From: UBA4782 sp034429195
GTDB taxonomy: Bacteria > Chloroflexota > Anaerolineae > Anaerolineales > Anaerolineaceae
Assembly (NCBI GenBank): GCA_034429195.1
Contig: DAOUGQ010000018.1
Span: 372,001 to 436,000 of the forward strand
Reading direction: 5' to 3'
DNA: 64,000 nucleotides
Positions 16,553 to 26,208 of this stretch are shown here, in pieces (the first letter of the stretch is position 1; every line of letters starts with the position of its first letter). A program made the position numbers and the translations under genes. The notes under the pieces were generated by a model. That model was given only the letters and a program-made list of their open reading frames with translations. It searched no databases and had not been told where the DNA came from.

Positions 16553-18382
16553 ATGTATGAATGCTACAACCGCAAGTTACTAAGAATTAATTTGACCGAC
16601 CGTACTGTAAGAGAAGAACCAATCAGCGAAAAAATGATCCAGCATTGGGTAGGAGGTATGGGCTTTGGTGTCAAACTGCTAACTCACGAAGTTCCTCCCA
16701 CAATAGATGCTTTTGATCCTGAGAACAAAATATTCATTTGTATTGGTCCTCTCACTGGTACCATTGCACCGCTTTTTGCACAGACCTGTATTGTAACGAA
16801 GTCTCCCCTGACAACAGGAATTATTAATACATATGCCGGCGGGCAAATAGCAACAGCTATTAAATCTACCGGGTATGATGTAATTGTATTTGAAGGGAAA
16901 GCTGACCAGCTGATATATGTTACTCTAACACCAGCTGGAGTCAAGTTTGTAGATTGTCCTGAGCTGAAAGGGAAACCAGTAAGAGAAGCAGAAGAGTATG
17001 TAAAAACAACCAGCGGATACGATAACATGCATACCATAGGGATTGGTTTAGCGGGCGAAAATCTTATCCGGTATGCTGCAGCGATTTCTGAGACTCGTGC
17101 ATTTGGTCGAGGAGGCGCAGGAGCTGTTTTTGGTTCAAAGAATTTAAAAGTCTTTGGGGTCGTAGGATTAAACGATGTTAAAGTAGCTAATCCAAAAGGA
17201 TTTGAGGAAGCAATTGAAAGAACGTATACTGCTTTTAGAGAAGACCTTTCTCATCCCTGGAGCTTACTAGGCGGATTTGGCAGAATTGGTACAGGTTCAG
17301 GGGTCGCACTCATCAATGATAAGCATGTTTTTGCGACAAGATACCATAAATACACGAGTTTTCAGCATGCCAATGAAATCGATGGTGAAGCATTTATGCG
17401 TAAATACGAAACCCGCCCCATCGGATGTCAGAGTTGCCTGGTTCACTGCGGTATGGTAAGAAAACCTCTAGAAACTAAATGGGGAACAATATGGACAAGA
17501 GGACCCGAATACGAAACAATGTATTCTATCGGCTCTCTTTGTTTCAATGACAACTCTGATATGCTTTATTATGCTAATGATCAAGCAGAAAAATATGGTA
17601 TGGATACCCTTTCACTAGGGGTGAATGTCGCTTTTGCAATGGAATGCGTCGATAGAGGAATCCTTAGTAAAGACGCACTGGGAGAAGGATATACCCTTGA
17701 ATTTGGAAATCCTGATGCGACTGTACGTTTAATTGATATGATTGCTGCGCGAGAAGGTATTGGTGACCTTTTAGCTGAAGGTGTGAAGCGTGCCAGCGAA
17801 AAGCTTAATCAGGGATCTCAAGATTTTGCACTTCAGGTCAAGGGAATGGAATTTGCAGCATGGATGCCGGAAAGAATGCGCGGCGTGGCTACCACATTTG
17901 CAACCGCAAATCGTGGAGCCTGTCATAAACGTGCACCGATCGGGATGGAATTGATGGAATTTGTTCCAATGGATTCAACCGAAGGAAGAGCTGAATTAGT
18001 CGCTCAAATCCAAAATGTGGTAAATGCAACATTTACCCTGGTATCCTGTAGATTTGCAGAATTTGTACTAAAGCCCGCTCAATTTGTAGATTTATTGAAT
18101 AATGCAAGCGGTATGAGCTTTACAGCTGAACAATTTGAGTTGATGGGTGAAGCCATTTGGAATATGGAAAGGATGTACAACCTGGCTGCTGGGATCGATG
18201 CTTCACAAGATTCGTTACCCGAAATTTGTTTCAAAGTACCCCTGGATTTCCCAGAAGGGTATAAACCACTTACTCATTCTGACTTTAATATTTTGATCAA
18301 GGATTATTATGAGTACAGGGGTTGGGATGCCAGTGGTACACCAACACCTGAACGCCTTGAGAAATTAGGGTTAAAGGGCTGA
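16553..18382 (+). CDS. Aldehyde:ferredoxin oxidoreductase family, tungsten/molybdopterin enzyme
   Basis: The 609-residue protein matches the AOR family in length and landmarks: the N-terminal RINLTDRTV and GGMGFGVKLL, AAISETRAFGRGGAGAVFGSKNLK, the [4Fe-4S] cysteines C-x-x-C-x-x-x-C (CQSCLVHC, about residues 291-298), and a late cysteine in SCRFAEF. AORs interconvert aldehydes and acids with ferredoxin, using a bis-tungstopterin site. The gene follows its ferredoxin-like subunit and precedes a MoaD-like protein. In this array it could oxidise an aldehyde released during amine or amino-acid breakdown, or reduce acids made by the ADP-forming synthetase. The specific aldehyde is unknown. Confidence 0.92.
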   Translation: MYECYNRKLLRINLTDRTVREEPISEKMIQHWVGGMGFGVKLLTHEVPPTIDAFDPENKIFICIGPLTGTIAPLFAQTCIVTKSPLTTGIINTYAGGQIATAIKSTGYDVIVFEGKADQLIYVTLTPAGVKFVDCPELKGKPVREAEEYVKTTSGYDNMHTIGIGLAGENLIRYAAAISETRAFGRGGAGAVFGSKNLKVFGVVGLNDVKVANPKGFEEAIERTYTAFREDLSHPWSLLGGFGRIGTGSGVALINDKHVFATRYHKYTSFQHANEIDGEAFMRKYETRPIGCQSCLVHCGMVRKPLETKWGTIWTRGPEYETMYSIGSLCFNDNSDMLYYANDQAEKYGMDTLSLGVNVAFAMECVDRGILSKDALGEGYTLEFGNPDATVRLIDMIAAREGIGDLLAEGVKRASEKLNQGSQDFALQVKGMEFAAWMPERMRGVATTFATANRGACHKRAPIGMELMEFVPMDSTEGRAELVAQIQNVVNATFTLVSCRFAEFVLKPAQFVDLLNNASGMSFTAEQFELMGEAIWNMERMYNLAAGIDASQDSLPEICFKVPLDFPEGYKPLTHSDFNILIKDYYEYRGWDASGTPTPERLEKLGLKG

Positions 18383-18387
18383 AGCTA

Positions 18388-18681
18388 ATGAAACTGGTTG
18401 TTCGTTTTTCTGGGCTGCTTCAATCCTTGTCAGGAAAAAAGGAAGTTGAGTTGGGATTGAAAGAGGATTGCTCTCTTAGAGATGCTTTAATTGAATTAAA
18501 AAAGAATGTTCAACCAGAATTTGTTTCACAAATAATTGATCCGCTCCTGGAGGAAAACAATACTGGACCATTACGTTTATTAGTTAAGAATCATAGACAC
18601 ATGCATTCTGTAGCTGAAATTGATTTACCGCTTAAAGATGGTGATGTTCTTTCTTTTCTACCACCTATGGAAGGTGGATAA
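18388..18681 (+). CDS. MoaD/ThiS-family sulfur carrier protein
   Basis: The 97-residue protein is a ubiquitin-like sulfur carrier. It starts with the beta-strand MKLVVRFSGLLQS, has the DGDVLSFLPPMEGG ending and terminates exactly in Gly-Gly, the site that is adenylated and thiocarboxylated. MoaD supplies sulfur for the dithiolene of molybdopterin/tungstopterin. Standing six bases after the AOR gene, it is probably a dedicated small subunit of pterin synthase for the tungsten enzyme, a common AOR neighbourhood. No MoaE or MoeB is in the window. It could also serve the molybdenum hydroxylase at 28217. Confidence 0.85.
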   Translation: MKLVVRFSGLLQSLSGKKEVELGLKEDCSLRDALIELKKNVQPEFVSQIIDPLLEENNTGPLRLLVKNHRHMHSVAEIDLPLKDGDVLSFLPPMEGG

Positions 18682-18719
18682 GACTATCTCAATAAACGAA
18701 AATTCATGAGGAGGCTGTA

Positions 18720-19724
18720 ATGGGTGCTTTGAGTCTGAAAGGTCGTGATGTTCTTTCACTGGCAGATTTTTCGAGAGAAGAAATTGATGTAATATTTCAA
18801 ACCGCTTTGGAACTCAAACGCGGCATATCACGCGGCGAATATCAAGATCATATTCTCCGTGGCAAAGCAGCTGCGATGATATTCGAGACACCTTCTTCGC
18901 GCACTCGAATGTCATTCTGGAGGGCAATGCATCAATTGGGTGGTGCAGCGGAAGATCTCAGTGGAGGAAAAACATGGTCAGAATCAGGAGTTGAAAGTTG
19001 GGGCGACACATGCCGCGTAATGGACCGATATTTTGATATTCTCATTGCTCGACTACTGGCGCAATCAACATTGGAAGAGGCCGCTAACTTGTTGGATATC
19101 CCAGTGTTCAATGCATCCACCGATTTTGAGCATCCTTTCCAGGCATTAGCAGATTTCCAGACGGTGCTCGAAAAGAAAGGTCGTTTCGATAACATCAAAT
19201 ATGTCCTTACCTGGGCATACCACGAATATAACCCACCTCTTGGACTTGTGGTATCTAGTATGTATCTTGCGTCACGATTGAAAGATTTCCAGTTTGTTCT
19301 TGCCTGCCCTGAAGAATATACACCTCCACAAGATATCATTGATCGGGCACAAGGTTTCGCATCAGAAAATGGTGCAAGCCTGGAAATCGTTCATGATATG
19401 AAGAAGGCAGCAAAAGACGCTGATTTTATCAACGCTTACTGTTATGTAATGCCAGATGTATTCCGTGCAGGATCACCTGCCAATAACTGGCAATATCCTA
19501 CTCCCCATAACCAGGAACCTGAACGATTCAAACATTGGAGAGTTGATTCAGAAGTAATGGGACTCGCAAAACCACATGCAAAATTCATGCATTGTATGCC
19601 AGCTGCTGTAGGTCATGAAGTGACTGCTGATGTCATTTACGGACCTAATTCACTCATTCAAGACGAAGCAGAAAACCGGTTACATGCTCAAAAAGCAGTC
19701 TTAGCTCTTACTTTAGGCGCATAA
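18720..19724 (+). CDS. Knotted carbamoyltransferase (YgeW / acetylornithine carbamoyltransferase-like)
   Basis: The 334-residue protein is an aspartate/ornithine carbamoyltransferase relative. Carbamoyl-phosphate residues are present in SSRTR (59-63), HPFQ (138-141) and HCMPA (291-295). The ornithine-binding SMG loop of true ornithine carbamoyltransferases is missing. Instead it has the TWAYHEYNPPLG proline-rich loop (164-175) seen in the knotted acetylornithine, succinylornithine and YgeW-type enzymes. YgeW sits in purine-degradation clusters. In this array the enzyme probably splits an N-carbamoyl compound with phosphate to give carbamoyl phosphate. A true ornithine carbamoyltransferase is encoded separately at 50808. 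No carbamate kinase is visible in the window. Confidence 0.85.
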   Translation: MGALSLKGRDVLSLADFSREEIDVIFQTALELKRGISRGEYQDHILRGKAAAMIFETPSSRTRMSFWRAMHQLGGAAEDLSGGKTWSESGVESWGDTCRVMDRYFDILIARLLAQSTLEEAANLLDIPVFNASTDFEHPFQALADFQTVLEKKGRFDNIKYVLTWAYHEYNPPLGLVVSSMYLASRLKDFQFVLACPEEYTPPQDIIDRAQGFASENGASLEIVHDMKKAAKDADFINAYCYVMPDVFRAGSPANNWQYPTPHNQEPERFKHWRVDSEVMGLAKPHAKFMHCMPAAVGHEVTADVIYGPNSLIQDEAENRLHAQKAVLALTLGA

Positions 19725-19799
19725 ATTTTCATCGATGAACAATGGGAAGTGGCTTTTCAAGCTCACTTCCCAGACATAACTATTGCGAGGAGTATGCAT

Positions 19800-20981
19800 A
19801 TGAAAGAAGCATCTCTGAACCTTGCAGGTGTACCTTTTAAGAACCGTGTCATAATTGCTGCGGGTTGTCACGGCGCAGATGGTGAGACAATTGTCAGATC
19901 CAGTAAAACGGGTGTAGCAGCCATCGTTACCAAGACCATCGTGGCCAATGCGGTTGAGGACGTACGCCCCTGTTTTACGATAGTTGATGGGGGTTTCATC
20001 AACAGTGTATTTGGTACAACCCTTTCTTCGAGACAATGGTTTGATGTAGAGCTTCCTAAAGCAAAAGAAGCAGGTATCCCGATCATTGCTTCATTGGCGG
20101 GGCTTCACCCAGCAGAAGCAGCCGATCTTGCGAAACAGGCGGTAGCTGCGGGTGCTGATATGATTGAAATGCCTACAGTTTGTCCCCACATGGGAGAGAT
20201 TCTTCAAGCAATGTTCCCCGGATTAACTATGCCGCCTCCAGAAGTTCATGATGTTGCTCCGTATATAGCAACAATCCATGCAGTCAAGGACGCAGTAACT
20301 ATTCCAGTAATTTCTAAATTTAGTGCGCTCTTCCATGCCAATGTGGTGGAATGGGCTTTAGCAGTGGAAGATGCCGGAATCGATGCAATTGCCTGTGCAG
20401 ATGCCATCGGTCCTGCATTGAAGATTGACATTGAGACAGGAGAACCAGCATTAGGTGGTCCACGTGGTGTTGGTGGTTTGACTGGTTCAGCTCTAAAACC
20501 AATTTCTCTAATGATGATCCTGGAAATGGCACAACATGTCAAAATTCCATTGATCGGCGTGGGAGGAATCTCCCGTGCAGAAGATGCAATCGAATATTTT
20601 ATGGCTGGGGCAAGCTTTGTTGGTGTCGCTACTGCCGGTCACCTAAAGGGAAGGCATCATTTTGAAAAGATCATTACAGGAATCGATAAATGGGTTGCGG
20701 ATCATGGCTTTATTGATGTCCAAGACTTTATCGGTTTGACATTAAAGAGAATTACTTCGCGAAAAGAACGCGGTTTGGTTGCTATAACAACCCCTCAGCC
20801 ACCAGTAATAAATTCTGATCTTTGTGTCGGATGCAATCACTGCGTTGTCTCATGTGTTTACGATGCCCTGTTTTTGGGTGATGACCATAAAGTGCATCTC
20901 ATGCCCGAAAAATGTTATGGATGTGGATTGTGTCGCTATGCATGCAATTTTGATGCAATCCACCTGACATATTTTGACTAG
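19800..20981 (+). CDS. PreA-like dihydroorotate/dihydropyrimidine dehydrogenase with C-terminal 2[4Fe-4S] domain
   Basis: From the ATG at 19800 (GGAG seven bases upstream; another ATG at 19794 is too close to it) the protein is about 393 residues. It has an FMN-binding TIM barrel with the active-site cysteine in VCPHMGEIL, GVGGISRAEDAIEYFMAGAS near residue 255, and a ferredoxin tail with CVGCNHCVVSC and CYGCGLCRYAC. This is the layout of PreA, the catalytic half of NAD-dependent dihydropyrimidine dehydrogenase. The NAD-binding PreT partner is absent, so electrons probably come from or go to ferredoxin. It likely reduces or oxidises a ring C-C bond of the substrate, or the equivalent ring of a purine-derived compound. 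Confidence 0.87.
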   Translation: MKEASLNLAGVPFKNRVIIAAGCHGADGETIVRSSKTGVAAIVTKTIVANAVEDVRPCFTIVDGGFINSVFGTTLSSRQWFDVELPKAKEAGIPIIASLAGLHPAEAADLAKQAVAAGADMIEMPTVCPHMGEILQAMFPGLTMPPPEVHDVAPYIATIHAVKDAVTIPVISKFSALFHANVVEWALAVEDAGIDAIACADAIGPALKIDIETGEPALGGPRGVGGLTGSALKPISLMMILEMAQHVKIPLIGVGGISRAEDAIEYFMAGASFVGVATAGHLKGRHHFEKIITGIDKWVADHGFIDVQDFIGLTLKRITSRKERGLVAITTPQPPVINSDLCVGCNHCVVSCVYDALFLGDDHKVHLMPEKCYGCGLCRYACNFDAIHLTYFD

Positions 20982-20992
20982 GAGGAAAACAA

Positions 20993-22336
20993 ATGGCTGA
21001 TATTTTGATAAAAGGCGGATTGGTAGGAACACAGGATTCCAATAGAAGAGTTTTTCCTGATGGAGCTGTAGCGATTACTGGAAACAAGATTGTTGCCGTA
21101 GGTCCTACTGCTGAAATTGAAAAAGCTTATTCGGCTGAAAAAGTGATTGATGCCAGTGGCAAGATTGTTATGCCTGGTATGATCTGTACCCATACTCATA
21201 TGCCCAGCGTAGTTGGACATAATATGCCCGTTGATTATTCAAAATTCCGGGCTTTTATGGATCTCCTCACGAAATGGTGGTGGCCAGATATTGAAGAAGC
21301 AAGTACTTATGAAAGTATTTATTGGTGTTCACTTTGGGCAGGTGCGAAGATGCTTAAAACGGGTACCACCACCGTTGTCGACATGGTTGAAGCACCAACT
21401 GTGGTAGATGGGTGCCTGGATGTATCTGCCGATGCGGTTATGAAATTGGGGAGCCGAGCGGTTATTTGTTATGAATCCACTGAACGCATCTCCAAGGAAA
21501 ACGCCCGGGCAGGTATCAACGAGAACGTTCGGTTCTTCAAGAAATATAAAGATGATCCCGAAAGTCGAGTTTCTGGAAGAATGGCTGTTCATACTGTTTA
21601 TACTGCCAGCGAAGAAATGCTACGAGAAGTCCGTGGTTTAGCCACCGATCTTGGAGCCGGCATCAAGATCCACGTTGCAGAAGTTCCGCCACCACTTGTT
21701 ATTGAAAAATTTGGCAGAACTGCACCCTTTGTATTACAAGATACGGGTTTCTTGGGGCCAGATGTATTGGCAGTTCATTGTATCAACATGAACTCAGAGG
21801 AAATTGCCTTATGGCGTGATCATGATGTAAAGGTCGCTCATACTCCAATGAGTAACATGTTGGGGGGGAATGGTGTTGCTCCTATTGTAGAAATGCTCAA
21901 CGAAGGAATTACGGTCAGCCTTGGACATGATTGTTTCTTTACATTGGATCTATTCCAATATATTCGCATGGCATATTTACTACATAAAGTGCATCATCAC
22001 AATCCGGGAGTTATTCCCTCTTTCCAGGCAATTGATTTTGTTACCACGAATGCAGCCAAAGCAATCCAAAAAGAAAACGAAATTGGCTCTCTTGAGGTTG
22101 GCAAGAAAGCTGATGTTCTCATCATTAAACCCGAACAACCTTCTCCTCTTTTACCTCAAGTATTCTTTGATACCTTAATCAATGATGTTGATGGAGCAAA
22201 TGTGGAAACAGTATTGGTGGATGGAAAAATTGTTGTGGATCATCACAAATTGGTTAATGTGGATGAAGAAGAAATTCAACGAAAAGCAATTGAAGAAACC
22301 ACTAAAATTTGGAAAAAGGCAGGATCAATACAATGA
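20993..22336 (+). CDS. SsnA/TrzA-like amidohydrolase (aminohydrolase)
   Basis: The 447-residue protein is a metal-dependent hydrolase of the AtzA/TrzN/guanine-deaminase group. Metal ligands are visible as the HTH of GMICTHTHMP, the His of KIHVAEV, the His of LAVHCIN and the Asp of SLGHD. The C-terminal part has TTNAAKAIQKENEIGSLEVGKKADVLII. The length is close to SsnA, which occurs in purine-degradation clusters with YgeW and xanthine dehydrogenase. Members remove an amino group from, or open, N-heterocycles (guanine, creatinine, triazines). Its stop overlaps the start of hydantoinase A, so the two steps are coupled. The substrate is not known. Confidence 0.86.
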   Translation: MADILIKGGLVGTQDSNRRVFPDGAVAITGNKIVAVGPTAEIEKAYSAEKVIDASGKIVMPGMICTHTHMPSVVGHNMPVDYSKFRAFMDLLTKWWWPDIEEASTYESIYWCSLWAGAKMLKTGTTTVVDMVEAPTVVDGCLDVSADAVMKLGSRAVICYESTERISKENARAGINENVRFFKKYKDDPESRVSGRMAVHTVYTASEEMLREVRGLATDLGAGIKIHVAEVPPPLVIEKFGRTAPFVLQDTGFLGPDVLAVHCINMNSEEIALWRDHDVKVAHTPMSNMLGGNGVAPIVEMLNEGITVSLGHDCFFTLDLFQYIRMAYLLHKVHHHNPGVIPSFQAIDFVTTNAAKAIQKENEIGSLEVGKKADVLIIKPEQPSPLLPQVFFDTLINDVDGANVETVLVDGKIVVDHHKLVNVDEEEIQRKAIEETTKIWKKAGSIQ

Positions 22337-24417
22337 GCAATGTCACTTACCGGGTAGGCATTGATATTGGAGGAACCTTTACCGACCTTGTTGTCACTAC
22401 AAGCAATGGAGAAATGTACATCTTCAAATCTCCATCTACGCCAGCAGATTCATCAATTGGGTTATTTGATTGCCTAAAAAAAGCTGCCCGATTCTTTAAT
22501 CTGGAATTTGCTAGTTTTTTAGACAAGGTAGACATTATAGTGCATGGAACTACCGTCGCTACCAATACCATGTTGCAGTACAACGGCGCAAAAACTGGAT
22601 TGATCACTACTAAAGGCTTTCGAGATGCTTTGGAGATGCGCCGTGCTCACAAGGAAAATATCTGGGATCTTTCTTTGGCGTCACCACCGCCGATTATTCC
22701 ACGCCATCTTCGTTTAGGAGTGACCGAGAGACTGGACTATTCTGGAAAAGTAATCACCCCCCTGGATGAAGATGAAACTCGTCAGGTAGTACACCAATTG
22801 AAAAGTAAAGGGGTAATTGCAATTGCTGTTTGTACTCTTTTCTCTTTCATGAACCCTGTTCATGAAAGAAGAATACGCGAAATTATCAAAGAAGAATACC
22901 CTGATTGCTATGTATCAATTTCATCAGAAATTTTGCCTCAAATTCGCGAATATGAGCGCACTTCTACCACTGCAGTTAATGCCTATGTCGGTCCAGTTCT
23001 TGGACGATATCTTACACATTTACAAAATAAGCTCACCGAAGCGGGTTTTAAACATGAGGTTCTTGTCACCCAATCTAATGGTGGCATCATGTCAGCATCT
23101 TATGGAGTAGAGCATGGGGCTTCTACCTTGCTTTCTGGTCCTTCAGCTGGAGCAGTTGGTGGTATGTTTTTTGCCAAACAACTTAATACACCCAACTTGA
23201 TCGTGATGGATATGGGTGGCACCAGTTATGATGTTACCCTCATAAAGGATGGCAAATATGCCATGACCACTGAAGGTGAAATCGCCCGATACCGAGTTGC
23301 TTTGCCAATGATCGACATTAATACGATCGGAGCAGGTGGTGGATCACTGGCATATCTCGATCAAGGAAATATGTTAAAAGTAGGTCCTCAATCTGCTGGA
23401 GCGATACCAGGACCGGCATGTTATGGAAAAGGTGGGACCAGACCAGCTACAACAGATGTAAATGTTGTGTTAGGGTATATCAATCCTGATTTCTATCTGG
23501 GTGGCGAGTTTGCGATAGACAAACAGGCGTCTTTTGATGCAGTAAAGCGAGAAATAGCTGATCCTTTGGGTATTGACACTATTGAAGCTGCTTATGGGAT
23601 CTATACTGTTGTCAACAATAACATGGCCGATGCTACTCGTGTGGTAAGTGTTGAAAAGGGACATGACCCGCGTGATTTTGCTCTGGTGGCTGCCGGTGGA
23701 GCAGGTGCTTTACATGGATCAAAGATTGCTGAAATTGTTGGAATTCCAAAGGTGATTGTACCTAAAACAGCTTCTGTATTCTGTGCAATGGGTATGTTGG
23801 AAAGCGATCTGAAGCATGACTATGTTCGCACAATGTGGAAACCAGTTGATGCGTTAGATTTGGCTGAGGTCAACCAGGCATTTGATGCGATGGAAGCTGA
23901 AGCTCGAAAAACCTTGCTCAATGAAGGTCTGAAAGAAGAGCAAATTCACATTGAGCGGGGTTTTGACTTGCGTTATATGGGGCAGCATCACGAAGTACCA
24001 GTCATTATTCCACCGGGTAAGATTGATGAGGCTATGATGCCTGAAATCAAGAGACGATTCCATGAAGCACATAATCGGTTATTCCTCTATAGCGAACCTG
24101 ACAGTCCTCTCGAATCGATCAATATCCGCCTGACTGGAACGGGTATTATCCCCAAAACATCTTTGACCAGTTGGGAATCTGGAGGTAAAGATGCCAGTCT
24201 AGCATTAAAAGAACCTCGCAAGACATATTTTGGTGAGGTTGGTGGTTGGGTAGAAACAAGAATATACGATGGCAGCAAGCTCAAAGCAGGAAATATTATC
24301 GATGGTCCGGCTATCATCGAAGAAGTGACAACGACAATTGTTATTAGCCCTAATGATAAGGCAACGATTGATCGCCTTGGGAATGTTGTCATTGATATCA
24401 ATGCTCTAAAAAAGTAG
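22333..24417 (+). CDS. hyuA: Hydantoinase/oxoprolinase subunit A (ATP-dependent N-methylhydantoinase type)
   Basis: The start at 22333 overlaps the stop of the amidohydrolase gene (ATGA), giving 694 residues. The protein has the N-terminal sugar-kinase-like ATPase motif GIDIGGTFTDLVV, a second phosphate motif MDMGGTSYDV (near residue 300) and the family's AAGGAGALHG. HyuA with HyuB opens hydantoin-like or 5-oxoproline rings at the expense of ATP, giving N-carbamoyl amino acids. Related pairs include N-methylhydantoinase and acetone carboxylase. An N-carbamoyl product would be a natural substrate for the carbamoyltransferase in the same array. Confidence 0.92.
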   Translation: MSNVTYRVGIDIGGTFTDLVVTTSNGEMYIFKSPSTPADSSIGLFDCLKKAARFFNLEFASFLDKVDIIVHGTTVATNTMLQYNGAKTGLITTKGFRDALEMRRAHKENIWDLSLASPPPIIPRHLRLGVTERLDYSGKVITPLDEDETRQVVHQLKSKGVIAIAVCTLFSFMNPVHERRIREIIKEEYPDCYVSISSEILPQIREYERTSTTAVNAYVGPVLGRYLTHLQNKLTEAGFKHEVLVTQSNGGIMSASYGVEHGASTLLSGPSAGAVGGMFFAKQLNTPNLIVMDMGGTSYDVTLIKDGKYAMTTEGEIARYRVALPMIDINTIGAGGGSLAYLDQGNMLKVGPQSAGAIPGPACYGKGGTRPATTDVNVVLGYINPDFYLGGEFAIDKQASFDAVKREIADPLGIDTIEAAYGIYTVVNNNMADATRVVSVEKGHDPRDFALVAAGGAGALHGSKIAEIVGIPKVIVPKTASVFCAMGMLESDLKHDYVRTMWKPVDALDLAEVNQAFDAMEAEARKTLLNEGLKEEQIHIERGFDLRYMGQHHEVPVIIPPGKIDEAMMPEIKRRFHEAHNRLFLYSEPDSPLESINIRLTGTGIIPKTSLTSWESGGKDASLALKEPRKTYFGEVGGWVETRIYDGSKLKAGNIIDGPAIIEEVTTTIVISPNDKATIDRLGNVVIDINALKK

Positions 24418-24452
24418 CGCAGTGGCTATGACATCTATTAGGAGAAATATTC

Positions 24453-26192
24453 ATGGCTAATCAATCCGTTGATCCAATCACAATGTCGGTAGTCTTTAAT
24501 CGTTTAGGCACGATTAACAAAGAAATGGGTATCACCATGACGCGAACATCGCGTTCGCCAATATTTGCAGAAGTGCACGACTTTTCTTGCGCTATCTGCG
24601 ATTGGGTACCAAGAATTGTTGCTCAAGTCGATGGTGTTCCTTCTCATACTGCTTCTTCTATGTTAGCTGCCAGAGCAGTAGTAGATAAATTTAGGAATGA
24701 AATGAAACCCGGTGATGTCTACCTAATCAATGACCCTTATGAAGGCGGAACTCACCTGGCGGATGTTACTGCAGTGAAACCTATTTATTACAAAGGTGAG
24801 CTGTTATTTATGGCAATCAATCGGGCACACCATCTTGATATTGGCGGTATGGTAGCAGGTAGCTATAGCCCAGAAGCGAAGGAAATCTTCCATGAAGGTC
24901 TTCGTATTCCAGCAATCCGAATATATGAAGATGGACGACCCATCCAATTTGTGATTGATTTATTAAAAATAAACACTCGCATGCCGGATCTATTTGAAAG
25001 CGATATCCGTGCCCAGGTAGCTTCCTGTAATGTTGCAGAACGACGCTTGATAGAAATGGCAGAAGAATTTGGTGCAGAACGACTCAAAGAAATTTTGAAT
25101 GCCATAAATGATTACGCTGATCAGATGATGCGCGCAGAGATATCAAAACTGCCGGATGGAACTTACGAAGGTGAAGCGATATTGGATGGAGATGGCTTTG
25201 ATGCGGTCAACATCAAAATAAAGACCAAAATCGAAATAAAAGGCGATGAGCTGTGGGTAGACTTTAATGGTACTGACCCGCAGGTTACAGGTTTCATCAA
25301 TAGTCCTTTTGCAAATTCTGCTACTTCAGTTTATGTTGCGGTGCTTACTTGTGTAAGTCAGGAAGTGCCACACAATGAGGGGGCTTATCAACCCATCCAC
25401 ATCACCACACAAAAAGGAACCATTGTAGATCCATTACCTCCAGTGCCAGTTGCATCGTGCACATTGGATACAGCCTGTGCCATCCTGGAGGCAATGTATA
25501 TGGCATTATCCAAAGCAATCCCCAATAAAGCTCCTGCTGCATGGAACCGCTGGTGTGGACCTGCTATTTCAGGTATGGATCCTCGAAAGAATGAATTCTA
25601 TGTTGGTTATGCATTCTGTGGCATGGGTGGCGGTGGCGCAATGCCATTCCAGGATGGACAAAGCTATATCGGAGATGGTATTGATTTGGGCGGATTAACT
25701 GCCCCCAATATAGAGACTAACGAGATCGATATGCCACATATTACAGAATGCCATGAATTATGGAAAGATTCGGGTGGAGCGGGCAAATATCGTGGTGGCT
25801 TAGGTGTAAAGTATTCAATCCGTTTTTATGACGAAGCTCCTTTCCTGGCTTTGTTTGGTGATGGGACCGTGAATCCTCCATTTGGATTATTTGGAGGACA
25901 ACCCGGTACTGTCAACAAGTTAATTGCAAACGAGGGAACTGAAAGCGAAGAAACTTTACCTGCAAAAGGAATGCGTCAACTTAAGAAAGGCGACCGGTAT
26001 ACCGTGTATTCTTCAGGTGGAGGCGGTTGGGGAGATCCATTGGATCGTAATCCTGAAAAAGTATTGGATGATTTGGTCAATGGTTATATTTCTGAAAAGT
26101 CGGCTCGCCATACTTATGGTGTTGTTATAGAAGATAACAAGGTTGATAAAGTAAAAACTGATCAATTGCGCAACGAACTACGTTCAAAATAA
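24453..26192 (+). CDS. hyuB: Hydantoinase/oxoprolinase subunit B
   Basis: The 579-residue protein is the HyuB partner of the preceding gene. It has the N-terminal MSVVFNRLGTINKEMGITM, DFSCAICDW, the metal-site-like NDPYEGGTHLADV and NRAHHLDIGG segments, and the conserved end SSGGGGWGDPLDRNPEKV. The pair forms a heteromeric ATP-dependent amidohydrolase acting on five-membered cyclic imides or lactams. The length (about 580) is slightly above the usual 520-570 of HyuB. A GGAG ribosome site precedes the ATG. Transcriptional coupling with HyuA is clear from the 35-base gap. Confidence 0.92.
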   Translation: MANQSVDPITMSVVFNRLGTINKEMGITMTRTSRSPIFAEVHDFSCAICDWVPRIVAQVDGVPSHTASSMLAARAVVDKFRNEMKPGDVYLINDPYEGGTHLADVTAVKPIYYKGELLFMAINRAHHLDIGGMVAGSYSPEAKEIFHEGLRIPAIRIYEDGRPIQFVIDLLKINTRMPDLFESDIRAQVASCNVAERRLIEMAEEFGAERLKEILNAINDYADQMMRAEISKLPDGTYEGEAILDGDGFDAVNIKIKTKIEIKGDELWVDFNGTDPQVTGFINSPFANSATSVYVAVLTCVSQEVPHNEGAYQPIHITTQKGTIVDPLPPVPVASCTLDTACAILEAMYMALSKAIPNKAPAAWNRWCGPAISGMDPRKNEFYVGYAFCGMGGGGAMPFQDGQSYIGDGIDLGGLTAPNIETNEIDMPHITECHELWKDSGGAGKYRGGLGVKYSIRFYDEAPFLALFGDGTVNPPFGLFGGQPGTVNKLIANEGTESEETLPAKGMRQLKKGDRYTVYSSGGGGWGDPLDRNPEKVLDDLVNGYISEKSARHTYGVVIEDNKVDKVKTDQLRNELRSK

Positions 26193-26208
26193 AGAAAAGG
26201 AGAACTCC

